Source of the DNA: CAWACP01 sp963780655
GTDB taxonomy: Bacteria > Acidobacteriota > Terriglobia > Bryobacterales > Bryobacteraceae
DNA length: 64,000 nucleotides
Direction of reading: 5' to 3'
Assembly: GCA_963780655.1 (NCBI GenBank)
Contig: CAWACP010000004.1
Span: 620,001 to 684,000 of the forward strand
This document shows positions 17,297 to 25,382 of this stretch, piece by piece. Every line of letters starts with the position of its first letter. Position 1 is the first letter of the stretch. Made by a program: the position numbers and the translations under genes. The notes beneath the pieces were generated by a model. It was not told the DNA's origin and did not search any database. It was given only the letters and a program-made list of their open reading frames with translations.

Positions 17297-17674
17297 ATGC
17301 AGAAGCAGGACAGGAAAGTTCTTGCGGTCGTTGACGACCTTTTGTTCACAGTCAAGATTGGCGATGCCGCCAGGCGCGCCGGCCTTACTCCCGAGTTCGT
17401 GAAATCCGAGAGGGACGTGATCGATCGCGCAAAGGAGCATCCGCTCCTCATCATCATGGACCTGAACTGCAATTCGGTTCAGCCGCTGAAGGTCATCTCG
17501 GAGCTGAAAGCCGCCGCCGAGACGAAGAACATCAGCCTGATCGGCTATCTGTCACACGTGCAGGGCGAACTCAAGCAGCAGGCCCAGGAAGCGGGAGCGG
17601 ACATGGTGATGGCGCGTTCCGCGTTTTCCCAGAATCTGCCCCAGATTCTCAAGCGCCATGCCGGCAAGGTGTAA
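17297..17674 (+). CDS. Receiver-like domain protein, probably atypical
   Basis: A 125-residue single-domain protein with a CheY-like pattern. An acidic pair D13-D14 and a putative phosphoacceptor D55 (LIIMDLN) are in place. The conserved Lys of beta-5 appears to be replaced, since the segment reads MVMARSAF. This suggests a receiver that may not switch normally or is constitutive. No histidine kinase is adjacent. A family B hairpin lies immediately after the stop, shared with the convergent methyltransferase gene. Confidence 0.7.
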   Translation: MQKQDRKVLAVVDDLLFTVKIGDAARRAGLTPEFVKSERDVIDRAKEHPLLIIMDLNCNSVQPLKVISELKAAAETKNISLIGYLSHVQGELKQQAQEAGADMVMARSAFSQNLPQILKRHAGKV

Positions 17675-17681
17675 ACCGGGG

Positions 17682-17706
17682 CATGCAGGCGAAAGCCTGC
17701 TCTACT
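17682..17706. repeat. Family B hairpin repeat
   Basis: The hairpin TGCAGGCGAAAGCCTGCTC lies between two convergent genes. It contains the TAG stop codon (17702-17704, minus strand) of the methyltransferase-like gene. Confidence 0.8.
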
Positions 17707-18262
17707 TCCACCACGCCAGCCGCGCAACCAGCCACGCCGCGCCTGCCAGAAATCCCAGCAGCGCCTGATATTCCTCGTTGCGACGGTAGAGCGCAAACCG
17801 AAACCTCGACCCAGCGCGCGCCTTCGGAACGCGCGGCCAGAAAATCGGGACGTTTTCGGCATATCCAGCGAAATCTGGGAATATCTCGCGAAGATACTCT
17901 TCTTCCACCTGGATGGCCGGAAGATATACCAGTCCGAAGCTGGCCGCGAACACGGCAGCCAGCACAATACTGCGTGCGGCGATGGCAAATCCGGAGGCAA
18001 CCAGCAGCGTGCCGGCGTATAAAGGATTGCGCATCCAGGCGTACGGACCCGTGGTAGCCAGGCGCATATTTTTCTCCAGATGGCCCGCCGCCCACGCGCG
18101 CAACAACAGCCCCGTCGCGGCCAGCGGAAGCCCGATCGCCAGGGAGCGGACCGAAGGGCGTGAGAGCAGCGCGAAGGCCACCAGCACGATGAAACCGCCT
18201 GGCGCCCGCAGTCGCGCCACCAGCCTCGCGTAGGCGCTTGGGAAACGCAATCCCGGCTTCAT
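17702..18262 (-). CDS. ICMT/phospholipid methyltransferase-like membrane protein
   Basis: A 186-residue membrane protein resembling isoprenylcysteine carboxyl methyltransferase and phospholipid N-methyltransferases. It has hydrophobic helices and the diagnostic stretch TTGPYAWMRNPLYAGTLLV, then YLPAIQVEEEYLREIFPDFAGYAENVP, which holds the SAM- and substrate-binding EExxL...Y residues. The frame extends upstream to 18868, but the ATG at 18262 overlaps the waaC stop by 4 bp and gives the normal N-terminus. The substrate is unknown. Position in the LPS operon suggests envelope modification. Confidence 0.82.
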   Translation of the reverse strand: MKPGLRFPSAYARLVARLRAPGGFIVLVAFALLSRPSVRSLAIGLPLAATGLLLRAWAAGHLEKNMRLATTGPYAWMRNPLYAGTLLVASGFAIAARSIVLAAVFAASFGLVYLPAIQVEEEYLREIFPDFAGYAENVPIFWPRVPKARAGSRFRFALYRRNEEYQALLGFLAGAAWLVARLAWWK

Positions 18263-19224
18263 GAACCGGTGATCGCCGGAACACGCGTGCGCTCGAGGAC
18301 GGCCTTCAGCGCATCGAAGACCGCGCCGGGCTGCACTTCGCGCATGTATGCATCGGAGACATTGCGCTTGTAAGTGGTGGACGCGTGCGGGCTGCGCAGC
18401 ACGGTCATCGCGCGGCCGCGCGGGCCATTGCGCGACGGGTCGGTGGGTCCGAAGATCGCGACCCCGGGCTTGCCGAGTGCGTCGGCCAGATGCAGCGGAC
18501 CGCTGTCCACGCCGACCACCGCACTTGCTCTGCGCGTTGCGTGGATGAGGCCATCGAGCGACGATACATGCGCGGTGGTTCCGGGCGCCGCGATCGCGGC
18601 ATTGCCGTTGAGTACCAGGCGAAGCCCGCACTCCTTCCACAGCCGCTCGCCCAGGGCGGAATAGAACTCCAGCGGCCACTGTTTTCCAGGCCAGCCGGCC
18701 AACGGACTTGCCAGCACGAACGGCTCGGGCGGCAGTTCTGCTTCGGGCCGGCCCGGCGGCAAAGGAAACTCGCGGAAAACAGCCGCTGCGCCGGCGGCGA
18801 CCGCAAGGTCCAGATACCGATCGATGACGTGCTCGGCGACGCTGTCCGCCGCATCCGAATAAAACCATGCGGCGGCGCTCTCACGAACGATTCGTTTCGA
18901 GAACCCGAACAGGCGGCCCGGCCGCGCGATGGAAGCGACGAAAGCCGACTTCACGAGACCCTGGAAATCCACCGCGGTTTCGTATCTGCGCGCGCGGATC
19001 TTCGTCCACACCGCAGAGAGACCGGCCAGGGAGCGTCGATCGACGGCGATCAATTCATCGATGTGCCGGTTGCCGCGGAGCAGAGGCGCCCAGCGCGCTT
19101 CGACGACCCAGGTGAGGTGCGCATGCTGGATACCCTGTTTCAGGGTGGCGGCCGCCGGGAGGCAATGAATGACATCGCCCATCGCGCCCAGCCGTACCAT
19201 CAGAATGTGCCGGCGCTCCATCAT
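18259..19224 (-). CDS. waaC: Heptosyltransferase I-like glycosyltransferase family 9 protein
   Basis: A 321-residue family 9 glycosyltransferase. It begins ILMVRLGAMGDVIHCLPAAA, the standard N-terminus of LPS heptosyltransferases, and has VVGVDSGPLHLADALGKPGVAIFGPTDPSRNGP near the C-terminus for ADP-heptose binding. WaaC adds the first heptose to lipid A-Kdo. It is the third gene of a minus-strand operon waaF, nucleotidyltransferase-like, waaC, ICMT-like; every junction overlaps by 4 bp. Assignment as WaaC rather than another heptosyltransferase rests on resemblance and position. Confidence 0.82.
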   Translation of the reverse strand: MMERRHILMVRLGAMGDVIHCLPAAATLKQGIQHAHLTWVVEARWAPLLRGNRHIDELIAVDRRSLAGLSAVWTKIRARRYETAVDFQGLVKSAFVASIARPGRLFGFSKRIVRESAAAWFYSDAADSVAEHVIDRYLDLAVAAGAAAVFREFPLPPGRPEAELPPEPFVLASPLAGWPGKQWPLEFYSALGERLWKECGLRLVLNGNAAIAAPGTTAHVSSLDGLIHATRRASAVVGVDSGPLHLADALGKPGVAIFGPTDPSRNGPRGRAMTVLRSPHASTTYKRNVSDAYMREVQPGAVFDALKAVLERTRVPAITGS

Positions 19225-19571
19225 CGGGCTGCTCCATTCGACCGCAGACGCACCCGTTGTATGAACTCTTCCCGAATTCGCAGATCGGCCTCGTCCGGCC
19301 CTCCCGGCGCTTTGCCGCGCGGAACGACAATATCGACGCAGGCCAGAGCCGCAACCAGGCGGGCTCGCGATTCCAGAGGCAGCAAAGGATCGGGAGGGTC
19401 GGTGACGATGACCGCGAGCCGTTTGCCCGGGACTGTCGCCCCGGCCAGATCGCGCACGTGCTGGGCGAGCAGCGGATCGAAGTGACCTGAAACCCAGATC
19501 GTTTCGCGCCCGGTCGATTCGAGCGCGCGCTCATATGTCACGATCTTGTTACGCGTGTCCAGAGTCTTCAT
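19221..19571 (-). CDS. Small cytidylyltransferase-like protein with degenerate HxGH motif
   Basis: A 116-residue protein between waaF and waaC. Its sequence follows the HldE/RfaE2 nucleotidyltransferase core: IWVSGHFDPLLAQHVRDLAG, then GKRLAVIVTD and RLVAALACVDIVV. The nucleotide-binding HxGH motif is not preserved: where family members have FDLLHxGH, this has FDPLLAQH (L35, Q37, H38). It is also shorter than normal RfaE2 domains (about 150). It may be an inactive relative, a regulatory subunit or an enzyme using another chemistry. The 4-bp overlaps on both sides show it is kept in the operon. Confidence 0.65.
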   Translation of the reverse strand: MKTLDTRNKIVTYERALESTGRETIWVSGHFDPLLAQHVRDLAGATVPGKRLAVIVTDPPDPLLPLESRARLVAALACVDIVVPRGKAPGGPDEADLRIREEFIQRVRLRSNGAAR

Positions 19572-20698
19572 TTCAGCAGGTCAAGGGCGTGGCGCGCCAC
19601 CTCGCCGGCGCTGACGGCGGCCATGCAACGGTGGTCGATGGGGCACTCGCGCAGCAGACACGGACTGCATTCCACCGTATGTTTCACGACGCGCGAACGG
19701 GGTCCGGCGGGTCCTGTCCTGCTATCGTCCGTCGCGCCGAACACCGCGACCGTCGGGACCCCCAGAGCCGAGGCAACATGCATCGCGCCCGAATCGTTCG
19801 TCAGAAAGACAGCGCACGCGGCGGCCATGTCGATGAACTGCGCGAGGCTGGTGGCGCCCGCGAAGTTTCCAGCTATAACGCCGCTCGGCGCGACCAGCGC
19901 GAGCACCGCGTCGCAGAGGTCGCGCTCGGCTGGCGAGCCGAACAGGGCGACCGAGGCGCTGCGCTCCTTCGCAATCTCCACCGCCGCCGCCGCAAAGCGC
20001 TCCGGCAGCCATCGCTTCGCTGTTCCGTAAGCGGCGCCCGGGCTTACACCGATGACTGCGCCCGCCAGACCTGCCTCGTCGAGCATGATTCTGCCCGAGG
20101 CCCGAGAAGCGTCGGCGCCTTCGAGTTGGAGCGGCTGAGCGGCGGGAAGAGCGTCGATAATGCCGGCTCGTCGCATCAGCTCGAGATAATAGTACTGTTC
20201 ATGGGCTGGCATCCCCCCAGAGCGGGGGACAGGGATAGCCCGTGTGAGGAGCAGCGAACGCCCGTCACGCGCGTAGCCGATGCGCTCGGGAATGCGCGCC
20301 ATCCGGGCGAATGCGGCAGCTTCAAACGCATTCTGCAGCAGGATGGCGCAGTCGAACTGCTGACCGCGCAGCGAGTTGGCGAATCGAATCTTCTGCCGGA
20401 GGGTGGCCGCGCTATATGGCAGAAGCTCGTCGGCAACGCTTTCACGCGCATAGAGTTCCAGAACCGCTGGTTTCGCCAGCAGGGTGATTCGCGAGGCCGG
20501 GAAACGCGCCCTGACAGCACGGATCGCCGGCAGGCTCATGACGGCATCGCCAAGCCAGTTGGTGGCGCGCAGCAGGATGTTGCGAGGCTCGGCGGCGATC
20601 CTCCATGATTTTTCCAAAGAGTGCGTGAGATGGGCTGCACCTGGCAACGACTCTATTGTATGCGTGGGGGGTAAGCGTAAGACCTGAGCCGGACACAC
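19568..20698 (-). CDS. waaF: Lipopolysaccharide heptosyltransferase II-like (family 9)
   Basis: A 376-residue family 9 glycosyltransferase. The core begins NILLRATNWLGDAVMSLPAIRAV, which matches WaaF, and the C-terminus has CAVFLTNDSGAMHVASALGVPTVAVFGATDDSRTGP. A closing cysteine pair CSPCLLRECP is typical of WaaF. The GTG at 20698 gives an extra ~35 residues before the core; a start further in is possible. WaaF adds the second inner-core heptose. It is the first gene of the minus-strand LPS operon and probably carries its promoter upstream near 20.7 kb. Confidence 0.85.
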   Translation of the reverse strand: MCPAQVLRLPPTHTIESLPGAAHLTHSLEKSWRIAAEPRNILLRATNWLGDAVMSLPAIRAVRARFPASRITLLAKPAVLELYARESVADELLPYSAATLRQKIRFANSLRGQQFDCAILLQNAFEAAAFARMARIPERIGYARDGRSLLLTRAIPVPRSGGMPAHEQYYYLELMRRAGIIDALPAAQPLQLEGADASRASGRIMLDEAGLAGAVIGVSPGAAYGTAKRWLPERFAAAAVEIAKERSASVALFGSPAERDLCDAVLALVAPSGVIAGNFAGATSLAQFIDMAAACAVFLTNDSGAMHVASALGVPTVAVFGATDDSRTGPAGPRSRVVKHTVECSPCLLRECPIDHRCMAAVSAGEVARHALDLLK

Positions 20699-20759
20699 GG
20701 TGATTGCACCGACAGGATAATCCGAGGAGTACCACTGCCAAAAAAGTCCATCCGGCTCA

Positions 20760-20794
20760 TTACGAACGGCTTCCGATCGTGTATTATATATACT
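20760..20794 (+). promoter_or_regulatory. Candidate sigma-70-type promoter for the HTH gene
   Basis: An unusually AT-rich patch in a high-GC region. TTACGA (20760-20765) and TATTAT (20782-20787) are 16 bp apart; TATACT at 20789-20794 is an alternative -10. The ATG at 20835 follows a GAGAGG ribosome binding site. Confidence 0.4.
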
Positions 20795-20834
20795 TAATCA
20801 TCACTACGTCCTCCTTTTTCGAAGAGAGGTTTCA

Positions 20835-21188
20835 ATGGCAACACCCAAAGCGGGTGCGCCCATGAAGGCGCGCCGCGCGACGGCAGAGTACCTGAATCTG
20901 TCGAAATTTCGGCAGGAAGCCGGGCTGACACTCGAACACATCGCCGAGCGCACCAAAATCAGTATGCGATTCCTTCGTGCCATCGAGGATGGGGACTACG
21001 AGAAGCTGCCCGGAGGCATTTTCACCACCAGCTATTTGCGGCAGTATGCGGCGTCCATCGGTTTCGGCGAGTCGGAACTGATGGAGCACTTCAACCGGAA
21101 GATGGCGCCGCCACCGGCCGAGGTGGCCAACCCGGCGCCGCGCAATATACTGGATCGGTGGTTTCGCATCAACGCGGCGGCACAGTAA
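20835..21188 (+). CDS. Helix-turn-helix protein (RodZ-N/XRE type)
   Basis: A 117-residue protein with one HTH_25-like domain: LSKFRQEAGLTLEHIAERTKISMRFLRAIEDGDYEKLPGGIFTTSYLRQYA at about residues 22-75. This closely resembles the N-terminal cytoplasmic domain of RodZ, but there is no membrane helix and no C-terminal domain. It may be a transcription regulator or a solo RodZ-like adaptor. It is followed by the flagellar genes flgM-flgL after a 147-bp gap with a family C hairpin, so co-regulation is possible but not shown. Confidence 0.78.
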   Translation: MATPKAGAPMKARRATAEYLNLSKFRQEAGLTLEHIAERTKISMRFLRAIEDGDYEKLPGGIFTTSYLRQYAASIGFGESELMEHFNRKMAPPPAEVANPAPRNILDRWFRINAAAQ

Positions 21189-21219
21189 TTCCCGGCTTGT
21201 TACTGAGCCGCGCGCGCCG

Positions 21220-21255
21220 GGTGGCGCAGACGATCGGGTTTGGTCGTCTGCGTCG
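21220..21255. repeat. Family C hairpin repeat
   Basis: Inverted arms GCAGACGATC and GGTCGTCTGC, related to those at 14.40 and 53.78 kb, in the gap between the HTH gene and flgM. Confidence 0.6.
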
Positions 21256-21335
21256 GGTCGTATCCCCCAGGATCGCACCTTATTCCCTATCGTTTCGATC
21301 TCGTCAGCCGATGAGCCCATCAGGAGGGCTTATCG

Positions 21336-21632
21336 GTGAAGATCAATAATCCCGACACGGTTGCGCTGAGCGGAACCAGCGGCGCGGCAGCGCCGGGTCA
21401 GGTCACTTCCGGCAGCCGTTCGCGAAAAGGCGCCGGCGGGTCCGCTTCCGATTACGTCGAAATCTCCAGTCTCGGCGATCAACTGAGAACGCTTCTCGCG
21501 CCGTCGCCCGAGCGGAGCGCGCGGGTGGCGCAGCTCGAGTCCGCGGTCACTTCCGGACGGTATCGCCCCGATGCCAGCGCGGTGAGCGTCAGCATCATTC
21601 AGGACAGCATGACGGCGGCCGCGGCGGCGTGA
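21336..21632 (+). CDS. flgM: Anti-sigma-28 factor FlgM
   Basis: A 98-residue protein that starts at GTG after an AGGAGGGC Shine-Dalgarno. The disordered N-terminal half is followed by a helical C-terminal part: DYVEISSLGDQLRTLLAP, then ERSARVAQLESAVTSGRYRPDASAVSVSIIQDSM. The segment xxVxxLxxxVxxGxYxxDxxxVxxxIxxxM is the FlgM core that binds sigma-28. FlgM is expelled through the finished hook-basal body to release late flagellar transcription. The 4-bp overlap with the next gene couples it to flgN-like and flgK. Confidence 0.85.
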   Translation: MKINNPDTVALSGTSGAAAPGQVTSGSRSRKGAGGSASDYVEISSLGDQLRTLLAPSPERSARVAQLESAVTSGRYRPDASAVSVSIIQDSMTAAAAA

Positions 21633-21982
21633 GGCGAGCCGCTGTGTCCCGCGCCTTTGCTGACGCACATGCCCGCCTGGAGGAGGCCTGCCGCCTGCTG
21701 GAAAGCCCCGACCTGCATTCCGTGATCCTTGCCGGAAGACGCGTTCAGGAAGCTGCCGCGCTTCTCGAATGCTGGCATCCGAGCGAGCGTGAGGCAACCC
21801 GCGAAGCCGTCCTGCTGCAGCGCACAAGCGCACGCGCGGGAAAGCTGCTCGACGCTCTCGGGCGTTGGCAGAATACGCTCGCGCTCCTGCTGTCTGAGGA
21901 CGATGCGGCTCCGCCGGGTTATGCCGCCAATGGCCGCACGAGAGCCGCGGGCGCGTCCGGAGCGGTGCGAGTGCTGGGGTAA
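21629..21982 (+). CDS. flgN: Probable FlgN-like flagellar export chaperone
   Basis: A 117-residue, almost entirely helical protein: ADAHARLEEACRLLESPDLHSVILAGRRVQEAAALLECW. FlgN proteins are small, helical and poorly conserved, and normally lie between flgM and flgK, where they chaperone FlgK and FlgL for export. The position and size fit, but the sequence itself gives only weak support. The start overlaps the flgM stop by 4 bp and the stop lies 3 bp before flgK. Confidence 0.6.
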   Translation: MRRAAVSRAFADAHARLEEACRLLESPDLHSVILAGRRVQEAAALLECWHPSEREATREAVLLQRTSARAGKLLDALGRWQNTLALLLSEDDAAPPGYAANGRTRAAGASGAVRVLG

Positions 21983-21985
21983 TCC

Positions 21986-23359
21986 ATGGGGAATCTGTCA
22001 GTCGCTCTCTTCAACTCCGCACAGGCCCTGCAGGTGTTCGAGCAGGGCATGAGCGTGACCCAGGAGAACGTCACTAACGCGAATACACCGGGATACGCGG
22101 AGCAGATCCAGACAGTGGCGGCGCGGCCGTTCGATATTACCGCCGGGCTGCCGGGGGGAGTTTACGCGGCGACGGTACAGAGCACTCGCGACGCCTATGC
22201 CGAGCGGAACGTGGAGGAACAGCAGTCGTCGTCTCAATTCTCTCAGCAAACGGTTGCGGATCTGCAGGGACTGCAACCCCTGTTCGACCTCTCCGGCGCT
22301 TCCGGGATCTCCGGCGCCCTCAACAACCTGTTCAACAGCTTCTCCGCGCTGAGCATCAACCCGAACGATGCAGTTGCCCGGCAGAACGTTCTGACCGAGG
22401 CCCAGACCACTGCCAACGCCTTCCAGCAGGCCGCTACCGGCATCTCCAACGCCGGGCAGAGCGTGGACAGCGAGACCCAGGCCGCCATCGCCGGCATCAA
22501 CCAGCTTGGCGGGGTCCTCGCGCAGATCAACGCGCAGCATCACGCAAACCCGGACGGCTCGGTCGACGCGGGCGTGGATGCGCAGCTCTACAGCAATCTG
22601 GAGCAGCTCTCGCAGGAAGCGGGCTTTACCGTTCTGCAGCAGCCCGACGGAACGGTGAACGTGTATCTGGGTGGGCAAACGCCACTGGTCATCGGCGACC
22701 AGAGTTTCCAGATTCAGGGAGACTTCTCCCAGCCGCAAACAGTCATCCGCGATTCTCAGGGAAAAGATGTCACAAGTCAGTTCACTACGGGCACGCTGGG
22801 ATCGCTGCTCCAGACGAAGAACACAACACTGCCCGGTTACCTCGCCCAGTTGAACACTCTGGCATCCTCAGTGGCGGACCAGGTGAACACGACGCTGGGA
22901 AGCGGCGTGGATCAGAATGGTCAGGCGCCCGCCACAAACCTGTTTGCGTATAACGCCGCCCAGGGCGCCGCCTTCACGCTGACCGTCAACCCGCTGACGC
23001 CGGATCAGATCGCCGCCGCCTCACCGTCGGCTCCCGGCGGAAACGGCAACGCGCTCGCGCTGGCCGCGCTGGCCACCGCAAAAACCACCAGCGGCTACAC
23101 ATTCTCGCAGTATTTCGGCAACCTGGGAGGCCAGGTGGGACAGGATATATCCAACGCCCAGGCTGACCAGCAGACGGCTGCCAGCCTCCTCAGCCAGGCA
23201 CAGACGTTGCGGCAGAACGTGTCGGGCGTTTCGCTCGACAAGGAAGCGGCCAGCCTGCTTCAGTGGCAGCAGGCGTATCAGGCGACTGCGAAAATGTTCA
23301 CCGTACTGAACACATGCATCGACACGGTGCTTGCCATGATACCGGCAACGGGCCTCTGA
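21986..23359 (+). CDS. flgK: Flagellar hook-associated protein FlgK
   Basis: A 457-residue HAP1 that links hook and filament. The N-terminus NLSVALFNSAQALQVFEQGMSVTQENVTNANTPGYAEQ carries the flagellar rod/hook signature ANxNTPGY. The C-terminal D0 helix VSGVSLDKEAASLLQWQQAYQATAKMFTVLNTCIDTVL is typical. The middle is rich in Gln and Asn. It lies in a flgM-flgN-flgK-flgL unit with short gaps. Confidence 0.92.
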   Translation: MGNLSVALFNSAQALQVFEQGMSVTQENVTNANTPGYAEQIQTVAARPFDITAGLPGGVYAATVQSTRDAYAERNVEEQQSSSQFSQQTVADLQGLQPLFDLSGASGISGALNNLFNSFSALSINPNDAVARQNVLTEAQTTANAFQQAATGISNAGQSVDSETQAAIAGINQLGGVLAQINAQHHANPDGSVDAGVDAQLYSNLEQLSQEAGFTVLQQPDGTVNVYLGGQTPLVIGDQSFQIQGDFSQPQTVIRDSQGKDVTSQFTTGTLGSLLQTKNTTLPGYLAQLNTLASSVADQVNTTLGSGVDQNGQAPATNLFAYNAAQGAAFTLTVNPLTPDQIAAASPSAPGGNGNALALAALATAKTTSGYTFSQYFGNLGGQVGQDISNAQADQQTAASLLSQAQTLRQNVSGVSLDKEAASLLQWQQAYQATAKMFTVLNTCIDTVLAMIPATGL

Positions 23360-23374
23360 TATGCGGAATAAAAC

Positions 23375-24277
23375 ATGATTAGCTCGCTCACCCCACAAAC
23401 GCAGTCGTTCCTTACGGCGCTGAATGCGATTCAGCAGCGCGCCCAGAAGGCCCAGCAGCAACTCAGCACCGGCCTGCGCATCAATACCGTCTCCGACGAT
23501 CCCAGCCAGATCTCCGATCTGCTTTCGGTCGAGGCCGGCATCTCGCAGAACAACCAGATCGCTCAGAACCTCGCCCAGGTAAAGACCGAGACCGATACGG
23601 CGGAGTCGGTGGTGAGTAACGCGGTAACGCTGGTGGAGCAGGCGCAGAGTCTGGGGACGCAGGGCGCCAGCGATATGGATACCGCCGACACGCGGCAGAA
23701 ACTGGCCGAGCAGGTGGGGAGCGTCCTCCAGCAGCTGGTCAGCGCGGCCAACACCACGTCCGGGGGCCGTTTCCTTTTCAGCGGCGATGCCGATCAGACC
23801 CAGCCCTACACGATCGACCTGACGCAGACGAACCCGGTGAGCGCCTACGCCGGTTCCGCGGCCACCCGCGCCGTACAAATGCCGGACGGCTCGACGGCCG
23901 CGCTCACCCAGACCGCGCAACAGATCTTCGATGGCGCCGGGGACAACAGCGTCTTTGGGGCCGTGAACAATCTCCGTGTCGCGCTGATGAACAACGACTC
24001 CGCCGGCATCAACTCGGCGATTTCGCAGCTTGGCACGGCGGACTCTTACCTCAACACGGAACTTGCTTTTTACGGCACGGCCCAGGATCGGGTGAACGGC
24101 GGCATCAGCTACGCGGCCACTAACCAGACGCAAATGCAAACCCAGTTGAGCAGTATCGAGGACGCCGACGAGACGCAGTCCATTCTCATGCTTCAGCAGT
24201 CGCAGACCCAGCAGCAGGCCGCGCTCGAATCCGAAGCGCAAATCCCGCGGCAAACGCTGTTTAATTTTCTGGGATGA
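23375..24277 (+). CDS. flgL: Flagellar hook-associated protein FlgL
   Basis: A 300-residue HAP3 of the flagellin superfamily. The conserved N-terminal helix runs FLTALNAIQQRAQKAQQQLSTGLRINTVSDDPSQISDLLSV, and the C-terminal helix ends ILMLQQSQTQQQAALESEAQIPRQTLFNFLG. It is the distal junction protein between FlgK and the filament. It begins 15 bp after flgK and ends before a family A palindrome, so it is likely the last gene of the unit. No fliC or other flagellin is in the window. Confidence 0.9.
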   Translation: MISSLTPQTQSFLTALNAIQQRAQKAQQQLSTGLRINTVSDDPSQISDLLSVEAGISQNNQIAQNLAQVKTETDTAESVVSNAVTLVEQAQSLGTQGASDMDTADTRQKLAEQVGSVLQQLVSAANTTSGGRFLFSGDADQTQPYTIDLTQTNPVSAYAGSAATRAVQMPDGSTAALTQTAQQIFDGAGDNSVFGAVNNLRVALMNNDSAGINSAISQLGTADSYLNTELAFYGTAQDRVNGGISYAATNQTQMQTQLSSIEDADETQSILMLQQSQTQQQAALESEAQIPRQTLFNFLG

Positions 24278-24302
24278 GGTCACTCATACAAACCCTGAGA
24301 TA

Positions 24303-24385
24303 TCGTTACCGCTCCTTCACAGTCGCGGCTCACTAACATCCTGCAAGCCTGTAACAGAGCCGCGACCATCAGGGAGCGGTAACGA
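24303..24385. repeat. Family A palindrome (REP-like), full copy
   Basis: Arms TCGTTACCGCTC... and ...GAGCGGTAACGA enclose the same core as at 16.56 kb. It lies between flgL and the convergent hydrolase gene and may end transcription from both sides. Confidence 0.85.
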
Positions 24386-24395
24386 ATGTCCGACG

Positions 24396-25376
24396 CTACA
24401 GCCGCAGCACGCTGACCGTCGGCGAGCTGAACCGGAATTTCGTGCTCAGGACCCGGTTGGCCGCATCGACAATAGCAGTAACTGAAAAACCGAAGCGCAT
24501 ATCGACGACCTCAACCTCGGTGGTATTCTCCGCCTGCGCGGCCGGCGTCACCCTCCACGAGGGGTACTTCGAGAAATTGAGAAATATCCGGAACATCGGC
24601 GTGTTTCGCGCGGCCGCGATTGTCGGCACGGTCTCGGGCTTGTGGAACACCTCGCCCGAATACGGATCGAAGTTCTTCGAAAGGCTGAAACGGTATCTCC
24701 GGACCTCGTCCGTCGTTTCGACGGCGCCGTCCCACAGCAGGGGATTGGCAGCCGTTGGAAACGCGCCCGCCCGCACCGGCGTCTCGCCATCGTAGATTCG
24801 CGATTCCAGAGTCTGAACCGCGCGGCTGTGAAGCAGGCCGCGGCCGCCGTCGTATAACGCCACCAGCGCCAACGCAGCGATGGCCATACCTCGTCCGGCG
24901 CCCGGGCGCGCGCCGATCTCGGCGCTCACCAGCCGGGAGACAACGGGACCCAGGGCAGCCACCAGAAGCACTGCCCAGATCCAGATGTCCACCACATTGG
25001 TCACGTCCAGGCTGAACCAGTGCTCATTGAACGGCAGCAGGAAGCGCACGCCATACGCGTTGGTCCAGTCGAGCAGGAGGTGGCTGGAAATGGCCGCCAT
25101 GGCGAGTCCGAAGAGCACGCGAAAGCTGCGGAACGAGCGTTCGAACGCGCAGAACAGCAACGCCGATACCGCCGCCAGCACCGGAGCCCCGGCGAGGGAA
25201 TGGGTCAGCCAGCGGTGGTAATGGAAGTAGTTGAAGTTGCCGCCGAAGGCGCTCACGATGTCGATGTCGGGGGCGTTCGATGTCAGCAGCAGAAACGGTG
25301 TTGCCCAACGGTGAAAGCGATTCAAACCGGCCCGGCTCAGGGCGAGGCCGGTGAGCGTATGCGTGAGTGGATCCAT
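24396..25376 (-). CDS. Membrane-bound metal-dependent hydrolase-like protein (YdjM/DUF457 type)
   Basis: A 326-residue integral membrane protein. It begins DPLTHTLTGLALSRAG and continues LTSNAPDIDIVSAFGG and HYHRWLTHSLAG, the histidine/aspartate motifs of the LexA-regulated hydrolase family (YdjM). About four hydrophobic helices occupy residues 60-180. A soluble C-terminal half lacks recognisable motifs. It begins 6 bp after the stop of the kinase-like gene upstream and is probably co-transcribed with it. The substrate is unknown. Confidence 0.82.
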   Translation of the reverse strand: MDPLTHTLTGLALSRAGLNRFHRWATPFLLLTSNAPDIDIVSAFGGNFNYFHYHRWLTHSLAGAPVLAAVSALLFCAFERSFRSFRVLFGLAMAAISSHLLLDWTNAYGVRFLLPFNEHWFSLDVTNVVDIWIWAVLLVAALGPVVSRLVSAEIGARPGAGRGMAIAALALVALYDGGRGLLHSRAVQTLESRIYDGETPVRAGAFPTAANPLLWDGAVETTDEVRRYRFSLSKNFDPYSGEVFHKPETVPTIAAARNTPMFRIFLNFSKYPSWRVTPAAQAENTTEVEVVDMRFGFSVTAIVDAANRVLSTKFRFSSPTVSVLRL

Positions 25377-25382
25377 CCGGGC

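Noticed and set aside
21270..21335. Sigma-28-like promoter before flgM (GCCGATGA)
   Set aside because: The -10-like match is partial, and no TAAA box is found at the proper distance.
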